Shown piece by piece: positions 8,301 to 19,932 of a stretch of 64,000 bases of DNA (the first letter of the stretch is position 1; every line of letters starts with the position of its first letter). The notes beneath the pieces were generated by a model. That model was not told the origin of the DNA. It worked only from the letters and a program-made list of their open reading frames with translations, and made no database searches. Source of the stretch: Hydrogenophaga sp. BPS33 (GTDB lineage Bacteria > Pseudomonadota > Gammaproteobacteria > Burkholderiales > Burkholderiaceae_C); assembly GCF_009859475.1 (NCBI RefSeq), contig NZ_CP044549.1, forward strand, positions 2,046,001 through 2,110,000, read 5' to 3'. The position numbers were made by a program, and so were the translations under genes.

Positions 8301-10904
8301 ATGTCCAACACCTTTCTTGCCGACTACCGCGCCCATGCCGCCGAACGCGCTGCGCTTGGCATTCCGCCGCTGCCGCTGGAGGCCCAACAGGTCGCCGACC
8401 TGATCGAGCTGATCAAAGCACCACCGGCCGGTGAAGACGCGTTCCTGTTGGACCTGCTCACGCACCGCGTGCCACCCGGTGTGGACGACGCCGCCAAGGT
8501 CAAGGCCAGCTTCCTGGCCGCTGTGGCACACGGCGATGTGAGCGTGGGTCTGATCTCCAAGGTCAAGGCCACCGAACTGCTCGGCACCATGGTGGGCGGG
8601 TACAACGTGCACCCGCTGATCGAGTTGCTGGACGACGAAGAGACGGCCAGCACCGCTGCCGAAGGTCTCAAGAAGACGCTGCTGATGTTCGACTTCTTCA
8701 ACGATGTGGCCGACAAGGCCAAGGCGGGCAATGCCAAGGCGCGCGAGGTCATGCAGAGCTGGGCCGATGCCGAGTGGTTCACCAGCCGTCCCGAAGTGGA
8801 GAAGAAGATCACTGTGACCGTGTTCAAGGTGCCGGGTGAAACCAACACCGACGACCTTTCGCCCGCGCCCGACGCCTGGAGCCGCCCGGACATTCCGCTG
8901 CACTACCTGGCCATGCTGAAGAACACGCGCGAAGGCGCGGCGTTCAAGCCCGAGGAAGACGGCAAGCGTGGCCCGATGCAGTTCATCGACGACCTCAAGA
9001 AGAAGGGCCACCTCGTGGCCTATGTGGGCGATGTGGTCGGCACCGGTTCTTCGCGCAAGTCCGCCACCAACTCTGTGATCTGGGCCACGGGCCAGGACAT
9101 CCCCTTTGTGCCGAACAAGCGTTTCGGCGGCGTCACGCTCGGCGGCAAGATCGCCCCCATCTTCTTCAACACGCAGGAAGACTCGGGCGCTCTGCCGATC
9201 GAAGTCGACGTCAGCAAGCTCGAGATGGGTGACGTGATCGACATCCTTCCCTACGAAGGCAAGATCACCAAGGGTGGCGCCACCGTGGTGGAGTTCCAGT
9301 TGCGCAGCGACGTGCTGTTCGACGAAGTGCGCGCCGGCGGCCGCATCAACCTGATCATCGGACGCTCGCTCACGGCCAAGGCGCGCGAGTTCCTGGGCCT
9401 GGCGGCCAGCACCGCTTTCCGCCTGCCGCAAGCACCTACTGAGACCAAGGCCGGCTTCACGCTGGCGCAAAAAATGGTGGGCCGCGCGGTCGGCCTGCCC
9501 GAAGGTTTTGGCGTGCGCCCGGGTACGTACTGCGAGCCCAAGATGACCACCGTCGGTTCGCAGGACACGACCGGCCCTATGACGCGCGATGAACTGAAAG
9601 ACCTGGCCTGCCTGGGCTTCAGCGCCGACATGGTGATGCAGTCGTTCTGCCACACCGCGGCCTACCCGAAGCCGGTGGACGTGAAGACCCACCGCGAACT
9701 GCCCGCCTTCATCAGCAACCGTGGTGGTGTGGCCCTGCGCCCGGGCGACGGTGTGATCCACAGCTGGCTCAACCGCCTGCTGCTGCCCGACACCGTGGGC
9801 ACCGGCGGTGACTCGCACACCCGCTTCCCGATCGGCATCTCGTTCCCCGCGGGCTCCGGCCTGGTGGCTTTCGGCGCCGCTACCGGCGTGATGCCGCTGG
9901 ACATGCCCGAATCGGTGCTGGTGCGCTTCAAGGGTCAGATGCAGCCTGGCGTGACCCTGCGCGACCTGGTGCACGCGATTCCGCTGTACGCCATCAAGGC
10001 CGGTCTGCTCACGGTCGCCAAGGCCGGCAAGATCAACGTGTTCTCGGGCCGCGTGCTAGAAATCGAAGGCTTGCCCGACCTGAAGGTGGAACAGGCGTTC
10101 GAGCTGAGCGATGCGTCTGCCGAGCGCTCGGCCGCGGGCTGCACCATCAAACTCAACCCCGAGCCGATCAAGGAATATCTCACCAGCAACGTCGTGCTGA
10201 TGAAGAACATGATCGCCAATGGTTACGAGGACAAGCGCAGCCTGGAGCGCCGCATCCAGAAGGTCGAAGCCTGGCTGGCCGCGCCCACGTTGCTCGAAGC
10301 CGACGCCAACGCCGAGTACGCCGCCGTGATCGAGATCGATCTGGCCGACATCAAGGAGCCCATCCTGTGCTGCCCGAACGACCCGGACGATGCCAAGACC
10401 CTGTCCGACGTGGCCGGCACCAAGATCGATGAAGCCTTCATCGGTTCGTGCATGACCAACATCGGCCACTTCCGCGCCGCCGCCAAGCTGCTGGGCGGCC
10501 AACGCGACATCCCGGTCAAGCTGTGGGTCGCGCCGCCGACCAAGATGGACGAGAGCGAGCTGATCAAGGAAGGCCACTACTCGGCGTTCGGCACCGCGGG
10601 TGCCCGCACCGAAATGCCCGGCTGCTCGCTGTGCATGGGCAACCAGGCACAGGTGCGCGAAGGCGCGACGGTGGTCTCCACCTCCACCCGCAACTTCCCG
10701 AACCGCCTGGGCAAGAACACCAACGTGTACCTGGCCTCGGCCGAGCTGGCGGCCATCGCCTCCAAGCTCGGCCACATCCCCACCGTGGCCGAGTACCACG
10801 AGGCGATGGGCGTGGTGAACAAGGATGGCGCGGCGATCTACAAGTACATGAACTTCGACCAGATCGAGGAGTACGCGGAAACGGCAAAGGGCGTGACGGC
10901 CTGA
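8301..10904 (+). CDS. acnB: aconitate hydratase B
   Basis: AcnB (867 aa, the usual length) isomerises citrate to isocitrate through a 4Fe-4S cluster. The order is as expected: an N-terminal HEAT-like helical domain (to about residue 160), then the swivel domain with [13 protein letters not shown], then the catalytic domains with [10 protein letters not shown] and the cluster cysteines in [15 protein letters not shown] and [10 protein letters not shown]. The open frame begins at 8268, but ATG 8301 has a CGGAG site at the right distance and gives the family start [12 protein letters not shown]. AcnB proteins can also bind mRNA when the cluster is lost. A terminator follows about 90 bases downstream. 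Confidence 0.97.
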   Translation: MSNTFLADYRAHAAERAALGIPPLPLEAQQVADLIELIKAPPAGEDAFLLDLLTHRVPPGVDDAAKVKASFLAAVAHGDVSVGLISKVKATELLGTMVGGYNVHPLIELLDDEETASTAAEGLKKTLLMFDFFNDVADKAKAGNAKAREVMQSWADAEWFTSRPEVEKKITVTVFKVPGETNTDDLSPAPDAWSRPDIPLHYLAMLKNTREGAAFKPEEDGKRGPMQFIDDLKKKGHLVAYVGDVVGTGSSRKSATNSVIWATGQDIPFVPNKRFGGVTLGGKIAPIFFNTQEDSGALPIEVDVSKLEMGDVIDILPYEGKITKGGATVVEFQLRSDVLFDEVRAGGRINLIIGRSLTAKAREFLGLAASTAFRLPQAPTETKAGFTLAQKMVGRAVGLPEGFGVRPGTYCEPKMTTVGSQDTTGPMTRDELKDLACLGFSADMVMQSFCHTAAYPKPVDVKTHRELPAFISNRGGVALRPGDGVIHSWLNRLLLPDTVGTGGDSHTRFPIGISFPAGSGLVAFGAATGVMPLDMPESVLVRFKGQMQPGVTLRDLVHAIPLYAIKAGLLTVAKAGKINVFSGRVLEIEGLPDLKVEQAFELSDASAERSAAGCTIKLNPEPIKEYLTSNVVLMKNMIANGYEDKRSLERRIQKVEAWLAAPTLLEADANAEYAAVIEIDLADIKEPILCCPNDPDDAKTLSDVAGTKIDEAFIGSCMTNIGHFRAAAKLLGGQRDIPVKLWVAPPTKMDESELIKEGHYSAFGTAGARTEMPGCSLCMGNQAQVREGATVVSTSTRNFPNRLGKNTNVYLASAELAAIASKLGHIPTVAEYHEAMGVVNKDGAAIYKYMNFDQIEEYAETAKGVTA

Positions 10905-10908
10905 GTGA

Positions 10909-10988
10909 TTCCCCCCGCGCCGCCTTCGGCGTCACCCCCCAGGGGGCGGCGCTGGAGGGCCGGCGAAGCCGGACCCTCGGCGCCCTGG
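10909..10988. repeat. GC-rich multi-hairpin intergenic element
   Basis: Directly after acnB lies a run of small nested palindromes, including CGCCTTCGGCG and GGCCGGCGAAGCCGG, with CCCCC/GGGGG arms. This composition is typical of repeated intergenic palindromes seen downstream of Comamonadaceae genes. It codes for nothing convincing and probably acts as an mRNA 3'-end element or is a REP-like repeat. Confidence 0.45.
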
Positions 10989-10992
10989 AATG

Positions 10993-11023
10993 AAAAGCCG
11001 CTGCTGTTTGCAGCGGCTTTTTC
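10993..11023. terminator. rho-independent terminator after acnB
   Basis: AAAAGCCGCTG (10993-11003) pairs with CAGCGGCTTTT (11011-11021) around a seven-base loop, giving a strong GC stem flanked by A- and T-runs. It can work in both directions, ending acnB on the plus strand and the convergent regulator gene on the minus strand. Confidence 0.85.
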
Positions 11024-11054
11024 GCTTCTGCCTCTCGTTGCGCTGGGGTTCGAT

Positions 11055-11873
11055 TCAGGCCGCGAGCGTGCGCAGCAGTTCGGCGCTGGCTTCGTCCGCC
11101 GGAAAGAACGTCTCCAACGCCAGTTCCTGCAGCGTGATGTCCACCGGTGAGCCGAACACGGTGGTGGTGCTGATGAGGCGCAGCACGCCCTGCGGTGTGC
11201 GGAATTCGAACGGCATGAGCACGCCGTGGTGCTCGCCCGGCAGCGCTCCCGCATCAGCGCCGAACGATTCCGGGTATGCCTTGAGCTCGGCCAGCAGAGC
11301 CGCCAGCGTCTCGTCCCCCGTGGCGTGGATCTGCTGGCGCAGGCGTTCGAAGAGGTGTTCGCGCCACTGCCGCAGGTTGGCGATGCGCGGCGCCAGGCCC
11401 TGGGGGTGCAGGCTCAGGCGCAACACGTTCACCGGGCCTTGCAGCAGCTCGGGCGCCGCACCGGCCAGCAGCATCGGCACCATGCGGTTGTGCATCACGA
11501 GGTTCCAGTGCCGGTCCATGGCCAGCGCGGGCCAGGGTTCGTGGCAATCCAGGATGCGCTTGACCGCGGCGCGTGCCGACGCCATGTCGGGCGCTTCCAG
11601 CGGGCGCTCGCGGTACATGGGCGCATAGCCCGCGGCCTCCAGCAGCGCGTTGCGCTCGCGCAGCGGCACTTCGAGCCGGTCGACCAGGCGCAAGACCATG
11701 TCGCGGCTGGGGCTGGCGCGGCCGGTCTCCACGTAGCTCAGGTGGCGGGTGGACACGTCGGCCACGTGCGCGAGGTCAAGCTGGCTCAAGCGGCGGCGTT
11801 GGCGCCAGTGGCGCAGGCGCTCGCCAAAAGGCGAGGGGGTGGCGGCGGCGTGCAGGGCGTTCATGGGCGGCAT
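11055..11873 (-). CDS. XRE-family regulator, MmyB-like
   Basis: A 272-aa DNA-binding protein. The N-terminal HTH_XRE domain (about residues 16-75) contains RRLSQLDLAHVADVSTRHLSYVETGRA without interruption. The rest matches the MmyB-type ligand-binding domain: ALAMDRHWNLVMHN, NVLRLSLHPQGLAPRI and FRTPQGVLRLIST are typical. Family members often regulate adjacent dehydrogenase or reductase genes, but neither neighbour is of that type here. An in-frame ATG at 11864 (MNALHA) is an equally good start. The gene converges on acnB and is divergent from the small membrane-protein gene at 12000. Confidence 0.88.
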   Translation of the reverse strand: MPPMNALHAAATPSPFGERLRHWRQRRRLSQLDLAHVADVSTRHLSYVETGRASPSRDMVLRLVDRLEVPLRERNALLEAAGYAPMYRERPLEAPDMASARAAVKRILDCHEPWPALAMDRHWNLVMHNRMVPMLLAGAAPELLQGPVNVLRLSLHPQGLAPRIANLRQWREHLFERLRQQIHATGDETLAALLAELKAYPESFGADAGALPGEHHGVLMPFEFRTPQGVLRLISTTTVFGSPVDITLQELALETFFPADEASAELLRTLAA

Positions 11874-11999
11874 CGTAGGGCACGGGCGGTGGCGCGGCCA
11901 TGACCTGCCACGTCATGGACGCCACGCACCGTCGACGGGACCATCTGCACCGGATCCCTCGATCCCGACTCTTTCCACCTCGTCATCCTGGAGTGCCTC

Positions 12000-12410
12000 A
12001 TGTCCCTCATCCAGTCCCTCACGTCTCCCCTCGGCCTGCGTCGTGTGCTCTGGGCCGATGCCCTGTCGGGTTCCGGCACCGCCGGGCTGCACCTGGCGCT
12101 GGCCGGTTCGCTGTCCCCCTGGCTGGGCCTGCCCACGGGTTTGCTGAGCGCCTCGGGCATCGTGTTGCTGCTCTATGTGGCGTTGGCCGGCGCCCTGGCC
12201 TTGCAACCAACGCCGCCGCGCGCATGGCTGACCACCCTCATCGTCGGCAACTTCGCCTGGGTGGCCGCGTGCCTGGTGCTGCTGTTCGGCGGTGTGGTCT
12301 CGCCCACGCCTCTGGGTCAAGCCTATCTGGTGGTGCAGGCGGTGGCCGTCTTCGTGCTGGCCGAGCTGCAATGGACGGCGCTGCGCCGCACAAGGCTGGC
12401 CACGGCCTGA
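12000..12410 (+). CDS. small integral membrane protein, four helices
   Basis: A 136-aa hydrophobic protein with four predicted membrane segments (about residues 17-38, 44-66, 77-99 and 105-125). The family function is unknown to me. Features include GNFAWVAACLVLL in helix 3 and an Arg-rich C-terminal end. A TGGAG ribosome site precedes ATG 12000. It may form a divergent pair with the XRE regulator, so it could be a regulatory target, but nothing in the sequence proves this. Confidence 0.72.
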   Translation: MSLIQSLTSPLGLRRVLWADALSGSGTAGLHLALAGSLSPWLGLPTGLLSASGIVLLLYVALAGALALQPTPPRAWLTTLIVGNFAWVAACLVLLFGGVVSPTPLGQAYLVVQAVAVFVLAELQWTALRRTRLATA

Positions 12411-12532
12411 TCGGGTGTGCGTTAGCGAACAGATGCGCGCACGTCGAACGCCTACGCTGGGGGCGTGCCAGGCATGGACGGTCCGGTCCATCTCTGGCCA
12501 AGCGGTCCATCCAAAAACGAAGGAGAACCCCC

Positions 12533-12691
12533 ATGACCCTCGGAACCATTCTTCTCATCATCCTGGTGCTGATACTGCTGGGCGTCTTCCCCGCATGGCC
12601 ACACAGCCGGGGCTGGGGCTACGGGCCCAGTGGTTTGCTGGGCGTTGTGCTGGTGATCGTGATCGTGCTGTTGATCACCGGGAGGATTTGA
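12533..12691 (+). CDS. DUF3309-like tiny membrane protein
   Basis: A 52-aa protein with two hydrophobic segments around PAWPHSRGWGYGPSG, the layout of the DUF3309 family of small bacterial membrane proteins of unknown role. The start MTLGTILLIILVLILLGVFP is characteristic. ATG 12533 has an AAGGAGAA Shine-Dalgarno sequence seven bases upstream. It is flanked by about 120 bases on the left with no gene. DUF3309 genes are often solitary and sometimes stress-related; no specific function can be claimed. Confidence 0.8.
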   Translation: MTLGTILLIILVLILLGVFPAWPHSRGWGYGPSGLLGVVLVIVIVLLITGRI

Positions 12692-12725
12692 GTCTCCCGT
12701 TCCGCGCGGAAGGTTCTTTTCAAGT

Positions 12726-12756
12726 CTGTCAGCAAGGAATGGCGCGCTCCTGACAG
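12726..12756. promoter_or_regulatory. inverted repeat upstream of acnA
   Basis: CTGTCAG (12726-12732) and CTGACAG (12750-12756) are exact inverted copies separated by 17 bases, about 40 bases before the acnA start. Half-sites roughly two helical turns apart could be an operator. No T-run follows, so it is not a terminator. The binding protein is unknown. Confidence 0.35.
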
Positions 12757-12795
12757 AATGGGCCGGTGTTCTACCGAACCCGTCAGGAGCCCCAC

Positions 12796-15663
<2,868 letters not shown>

Positions 15664-15715
15664 GCCGGATACCGCAACGCGGCATGATGTGTTTCATCCG
15701 CCACCAGGAGTCGCC

Positions 15716-16627
15716 ATGCGAAAGCCTGCCTTGTACAGCCCGACCACCCGCGCCGTGGTCCGCAAGGCGGTTGCGCCGGCCGTCGAGGACGCACCCGCTG
15801 CGGTGGTGAAGCCGCCCGCGCGCTGGCGCACCGCCTTGGGGCGCATGGCCGGCAGCCCACGCACGGTGTGGTCGGCCCTGGTGTTGCTGACGGCCCTGCT
15901 CGTGGCCAGCGTCTGGCACGGCCAGAGCCAGCTGCCCAAGGCGCTCACGCAGAAGGACATCGACGCCGCCGTGCTGCGCACCCTGACCACCCAGAACCTG
16001 CCCTCGCAAGCCGCGCGTGCGGCCGAGAAGATCCGCCCCGCAGTGGTGCGCGTCGTGTCCTCCGTCAAGGACAAGAAGGGGGTGGAACAGGAATTGGGCG
16101 AGGGCACGGGCGTGGTCATCGTCGACAAGGGCGTGATCCTGACCAACCTGCACGTGGTGCAGGGTGCGCAGAGCATCAAGGTGGTGTTTGCCGACGGCAC
16201 CGAGTCGGTGGCCAGCGTCACCGGCGTGCAGGCGCACAACGACCTGGCCGTGCTGCAGGCCCACACCATTCCCGACGACCTCATCGCCGCCACCATGCGC
16301 TCCACCGGCGACCTCGTGCCCGGCGACGGCGTGGTGGCGGTCGGCTTTCCCTTCGGCATCGGCCCGTCCACCTCCTCGGGCGTCATCTCCGGCTTCAACC
16401 GCGCCTTCAAGTCGCCCGAGGGCGAGCAGGAAATCGGCAACCTGATCCAGTTCGATGCGGCCGCCAACCCCGGCAACTCCGGGGGACCGCTGGTCACCAT
16501 GGACGGCGAGGTGGTCGGCATCGTCACCGGCATCCTCAACCCGACCAGCCACCGCACCTTCGTGGGCATCGGATTTGCCGTCCCGATCGAAAGCGCGGCC
16601 AGCGCCGCAGGACTTCCCCCGTTCTGA
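15716..16627 (+). CDS. membrane-anchored S1C (DegP/trypsin-like) serine protease without PDZ
   Basis: A 303-aa protein with a cytoplasmic N-terminal tail of about 45 residues, one membrane segment (SALVLLTALLVASVW) and a periplasmic trypsin-like domain. The catalytic triad is visible: His in LTNLHVVQ, Asp in AHNDLAVL and Ser in NPGNSGGPL. There is no PDZ domain; the chain ends just after the protease fold, unlike DegP/DegS. ATG 15716 has a CAGGAG site. It is followed after 29 bases by the MoxR gene, suggesting one operon for envelope protein quality control, though the substrate is unknown. Confidence 0.87.
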   Translation: MRKPALYSPTTRAVVRKAVAPAVEDAPAAVVKPPARWRTALGRMAGSPRTVWSALVLLTALLVASVWHGQSQLPKALTQKDIDAAVLRTLTTQNLPSQAARAAEKIRPAVVRVVSSVKDKKGVEQELGEGTGVVIVDKGVILTNLHVVQGAQSIKVVFADGTESVASVTGVQAHNDLAVLQAHTIPDDLIAATMRSTGDLVPGDGVVAVGFPFGIGPSTSSGVISGFNRAFKSPEGEQEIGNLIQFDAAANPGNSGGPLVTMDGEVVGIVTGILNPTSHRTFVGIGFAVPIESAASAAGLPPF

Positions 16628-16656
16628 ACACCCCTCTTTCTTCACAGGAGCGCTCC

Positions 16657-17658
16657 ATGGACCAAAGCAACGCCCCCGACACCGCCCAGCTCATGGAGCA
16701 GATCCTGTACGAGGTCAAGCGCGTGGTGGTCGGGCAGGACCGGTTCCTCGAACGCGTCATGGTCGCGATGCTGGCCCAGGGCCACCTGCTGGTCGAGGGC
16801 GTGCCCGGCCTGGCCAAGACGCTGACCGTGAAGACGCTGGCCAGCGTGGTGCAGGGCCAGTTCAAGCGCATCCAGTTCACGCCCGACCTCGTGCCCGCCG
16901 ACCTCGTGGGCACGCGCATCTACAACCAGAAAACCGGCGACTTCAGCACCTCGCTCGGCCCCGTGTTCGCCAACCTGCTGCTGGCCGACGAAATCAACCG
17001 CGCGCCCGCCAAGGTGCAGAGCGCGCTGCTGGAGGTGATGCAGGAGCGCCAGGTCACGATCGCCGGTGACACGCACAAGGTGCCCAACCCGTTCCTGGTG
17101 ATGGCCACACAGAACCCGATCGAGACCGAAGGCACCTACCCGTTGCCCGAAGCACAGGTCGACCGCTTCATGATGAAGGTGATGGTCGACTACCCCAGCG
17201 ACGAAGAGGAATACGTGATCGTCGAGCGCGTCACCGGCCCGTCGGTGAACGTCAACGCCGTCGCCACCACCGACCAGCTCGCCGCCTTGCAGGCGCAATG
17301 CCGCCAGGTGTACGTGGACCCCTCGCTGGTGCAGTACGCGGTCAAGCTCGTGTCGGCCACGCGCAACCCGGAGAAGCACGGCATCAAGGACATGGCGCAC
17401 CTCATCACCTTCGGCGCCAGCCCGCGCGCCACCATCGGGCTGGTGGAAGGCGCGCGCGCCCTGGCGATGCTGCGCGGGCGCAACTACGCGCTGCCCGAAG
17501 ACATGATCGACCTCGTGCCCGACGTGCTGCGCCACCGCGTGGTGCTCTCCTACGAAGGCCTCTCCGAAGGCTTGAGCAGCGACGCGCTGATCGGCCGCAT
17601 CATGAAACACATTCCAGCGCCGGCCCGGCCGCTGGAGCACGAGAAGAAAGTGGCGTGA
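16657..17658 (+). CDS. MoxR-family AAA+ ATPase
   Basis: A 333-aa AAA+ ATPase of the MoxR family, thought to act as chaperones in maturing specific partner complexes. Walker A is GVPGLAKT (the MoxR variant, with AK rather than GK), Walker B is LLLADEINRAPAK, and the sensor region is MATQNPIETEGTYPLPEAQVDRF read in two parts. The C-terminal lid domain spans about residues 250-333. ATG 16657 follows ACAGGAG. The next two genes encode a DUF58 and a VWA protein, the standard MoxR-DUF58-VWA arrangement, so these are its likely partners. Confidence 0.95.
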   Translation: MDQSNAPDTAQLMEQILYEVKRVVVGQDRFLERVMVAMLAQGHLLVEGVPGLAKTLTVKTLASVVQGQFKRIQFTPDLVPADLVGTRIYNQKTGDFSTSLGPVFANLLLADEINRAPAKVQSALLEVMQERQVTIAGDTHKVPNPFLVMATQNPIETEGTYPLPEAQVDRFMMKVMVDYPSDEEEYVIVERVTGPSVNVNAVATTDQLAALQAQCRQVYVDPSLVQYAVKLVSATRNPEKHGIKDMAHLITFGASPRATIGLVEGARALAMLRGRNYALPEDMIDLVPDVLRHRVVLSYEGLSEGLSSDALIGRIMKHIPAPARPLEHEKKVA

Positions 17659-17660
17659 AC

Positions 17661-18737
17661 ATGTTCGCGCGGCTCTTCGGCAAGGAAGGCGAGGTCCAGG
17701 CCAGCGGGGCGGCCGCGGCCACGCCGGTCGCGCGCCGCGCCGAAGCCCTGCTGCGCCGGCTGGAGTGGACCGTGCTGCGCCGGCTCGACGGCCTGCTGCA
17801 AGGCGACTACCGCACCCTCATGCGCGGCTCGGGCCTGGACCTGGCCGACCTGCGCGAATACCAGCACCACGACGACGTGCGCCACATCGACTGGAACGTC
17901 ACCGCGCGCCTTCAGGTGCCCCACGTGCGCGTGTTCACCGAAGACCGCGAGATGGCCGCGTGGTTCCTGCTCGACCTCAGCCCCTCGGTCGACTTCGGCT
18001 CGGGCGAGCAGCGCAAGAGCCAGGTGCTGCTGGACTTCACCGCGGTGCTCGCGCGCCTGATCGGGCGCCGCGGCAACCGGGTGGGTGCGGTGCTCTACGG
18101 CTCGCGCGGCGAGCCGGTGGTCGACGCCGTGCTGCCCGCGCGCGGTGGCCGCACGCAGGTGCTGCGCATCATGCAGATGGTGTTGCAGCCGCCGAAGAAG
18201 ACCGACGCCGAGCGCAAGAACGGCGTGACCCAGCTCGCCGACCTGCTGCGTGCCGCGCTGCACACCGTGCGCCAGCGCGGCACGCTGTTCGTGGTGTCCG
18301 ACTTCATCAGCGAGCCCGGCTGGGAAAAGCCCCTGGGCGAACTCGCGCGGCGGCACGACGTGGTGGCCGTGCGCCTGCTCGACCCGCTGGAACTGGACCT
18401 GCCCGACCTGGGCCTCATCCCGATCCGCGATGCCGAAACCGGCGAACAGTTGCTGGTGGACACGCACGACGCCGGCTTTCGCCAGCGCTTCGCGCGCATT
18501 GCCGCGCAACGCGAAGCGCAACTGCGCGAGAGCCTGGGCCGTGCCGGCGTGGACACGTTGGAGCTGGCTACCGACGACGACCTCGCCGAGGCCGTGATGC
18601 GTTTCATCGAACTGCGCAAAGGGCGCCAACGCCACGCGCGCAACGGCCCGTCTGTGCCGCACATGCCCACCCAATTGCCCACGCGCGATCGCCACAGCCT
18701 TGCGCGTCCACGTGAACGTGAAGGAGCACGATCATGA
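17661..18737 (+). CDS. DUF58 domain protein
   Basis: A 358-aa soluble protein of the DUF58 family, which has a VWA-like fold and accompanies MoxR ATPases. The signature GSGLDLADLREYQHHDDVRHIDWNVTAR (residues about 55-82) and FTEDREMAAWFLLDLSPSVDFG are typical. It begins two bases after the moxR stop and overlaps the next gene by four bases, so translation is coupled. It probably bridges the ATPase and the membrane VWA protein; the exact role is unknown. The tail after residue 330 is basic and poorly conserved. Confidence 0.92.
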   Translation: MFARLFGKEGEVQASGAAAATPVARRAEALLRRLEWTVLRRLDGLLQGDYRTLMRGSGLDLADLREYQHHDDVRHIDWNVTARLQVPHVRVFTEDREMAAWFLLDLSPSVDFGSGEQRKSQVLLDFTAVLARLIGRRGNRVGAVLYGSRGEPVVDAVLPARGGRTQVLRIMQMVLQPPKKTDAERKNGVTQLADLLRAALHTVRQRGTLFVVSDFISEPGWEKPLGELARRHDVVAVRLLDPLELDLPDLGLIPIRDAETGEQLLVDTHDAGFRQRFARIAAQREAQLRESLGRAGVDTLELATDDDLAEAVMRFIELRKGRQRHARNGPSVPHMPTQLPTRDRHSLARPREREGARS

Positions 18738-19813
18738 TGAACTGGTTGAACCACCTGCCCGTGAGTTTCCTGTGGCCGCAATTGCTGTGGCTGCTGCTGG
18801 CCTTGCCATTGCTCGTGCTGCTCTACGTGTGGCTGATGCGCCGGCGCAAGCAGACCGCGCTGCGCTACGCGAGCCTGTCGATCGTGCGCGAAGCCATGGG
18901 CAAAGGCCCGGGCTGGCGCCGCCACGTGCCGCCCGTGCTGCTGCTCATGGCCATTGCCATCATGTTGCTGGCCTCGGCACGGCCCATGGCCAGCATCGTG
19001 CTGCCGTCGAACCAGCAGACCATCATCCTGGCCATGGACGTCTCGGGCAGCATGCGCGCCGAAGACGTGCAACCCAACCGCCTCGTGGCCTCGCAGAACG
19101 CCGCCAAGGCCTTCCTGGCCGAACTGCCCCGGCATGTGAAGGTCGGCATCGTCGCCTTCGCCGGTTCGGCGCAGGTGGTGCAGCCCATCACGCTCAGCCG
19201 CGAAGACTTGGTGGCTGCGATCGACAAGTTCCAGCTGCAGCGCGCCACTGCCATCGGCAGCGCCATCGTGGTCTCGCTCTCCGAGCTGTTCCCCGAGCAG
19301 CGCATCAACCTCGGCGACATGACCTACAGCCGCAACACCGACCCCTTTGCGCCCAAGGGCCGCGCGCTCGACCAGCCCAAGCCCGACGACAAACCCTTCA
19401 CCCCCGTGGCACCGGGCTCGTACACCTCGGCCGCCATCATCCTGCTCACCGACGGCCAGCGCACCACCGGCGTGGACACCGCCGAAGCCGCCAAGATGGC
19501 GGCCGATCGCGGTGTGCGCGTCTATACCGTGGGCGTGGGCACGGTCGACGGTGAAATCATCGGCTTCGAGGGCTGGTCCATGCGCGTGCGGCTGGACGAA
19601 CAAAGCCTCAAGGACGTGGCCCGCACGACGCAGGCCGAGTACTACTACGCTGGCACGGCGGAGAACCTGAAGAAGGTCTACGAAACCCTGAGCTCGCGCC
19701 TCACGGTGGAGAAGAAGGAAACCGAGATCTCTGGCCTGCTTGCGCTCGCGGCCTCGTTGCTCGCGCTGCTGTCGGCGGGCCTGTCGGTGCTGTGGTTCAA
19801 CCGGATTCTTTGA
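18734..19813 (+). CDS. VWA-domain membrane protein (BatA-like)
   Basis: A 359-aa protein with two N-terminal membrane helices (about residues 13-36 and 65-88), a periplasmic von Willebrand A domain and a C-terminal helix (about 332-355). The metal-ion-dependent adhesion site is complete: DVSGSM, a threonine in RATAIGSA and LLTDGQRT. Such Bat/Aer-type proteins are partners of MoxR and DUF58 proteins and are linked to envelope stress tolerance. An insert rich in Pro and Lys (about 200-230) separates strands of the VWA fold. It is the last gene of the four-gene module. Confidence 0.93.
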   Translation: MMNWLNHLPVSFLWPQLLWLLLALPLLVLLYVWLMRRRKQTALRYASLSIVREAMGKGPGWRRHVPPVLLLMAIAIMLLASARPMASIVLPSNQQTIILAMDVSGSMRAEDVQPNRLVASQNAAKAFLAELPRHVKVGIVAFAGSAQVVQPITLSREDLVAAIDKFQLQRATAIGSAIVVSLSELFPEQRINLGDMTYSRNTDPFAPKGRALDQPKPDDKPFTPVAPGSYTSAAIILLTDGQRTTGVDTAEAAKMAADRGVRVYTVGVGTVDGEIIGFEGWSMRVRLDEQSLKDVARTTQAEYYYAGTAENLKKVYETLSSRLTVEKKETEISGLLALAASLLALLSAGLSVLWFNRIL

Positions 19814-19864
19814 GGCGCGCGCGCTGCTTGCAAAGCGTGAGGGTTGGGGTCCCCTGAGGGCTGC

Positions 19865-19892
19865 GGAACCCTTGCAACCCTCGGGGCACTCA
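19865..19892 (+). promoter_or_regulatory. Hrp-box-like promoter of effector gene 1
   Basis: GGAACC (19865-19870), 16 bases, then CACTCA (19887-19892). This fits the Hrp box GGAACC-N15/16-CCACNNA read by HrpL and related ECF sigma factors such as BtrS, apart from the first C of the second block. It ends 40 bases before the gene's likely ATG, a normal promoter distance. The element at 23536-23563 has the same spacing. Confidence 0.65.
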
Positions 19893-19932
19893 GGGCCGAT
19901 GGCAGATGCCATCCCGCCATGGAGCCCCCAGC

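Noticed and set aside
12541..12570. A further GGAACC that could start a Hrp box
   Set aside because: It lies inside the DUF3309 coding sequence and has no CACNNA at the required spacing.
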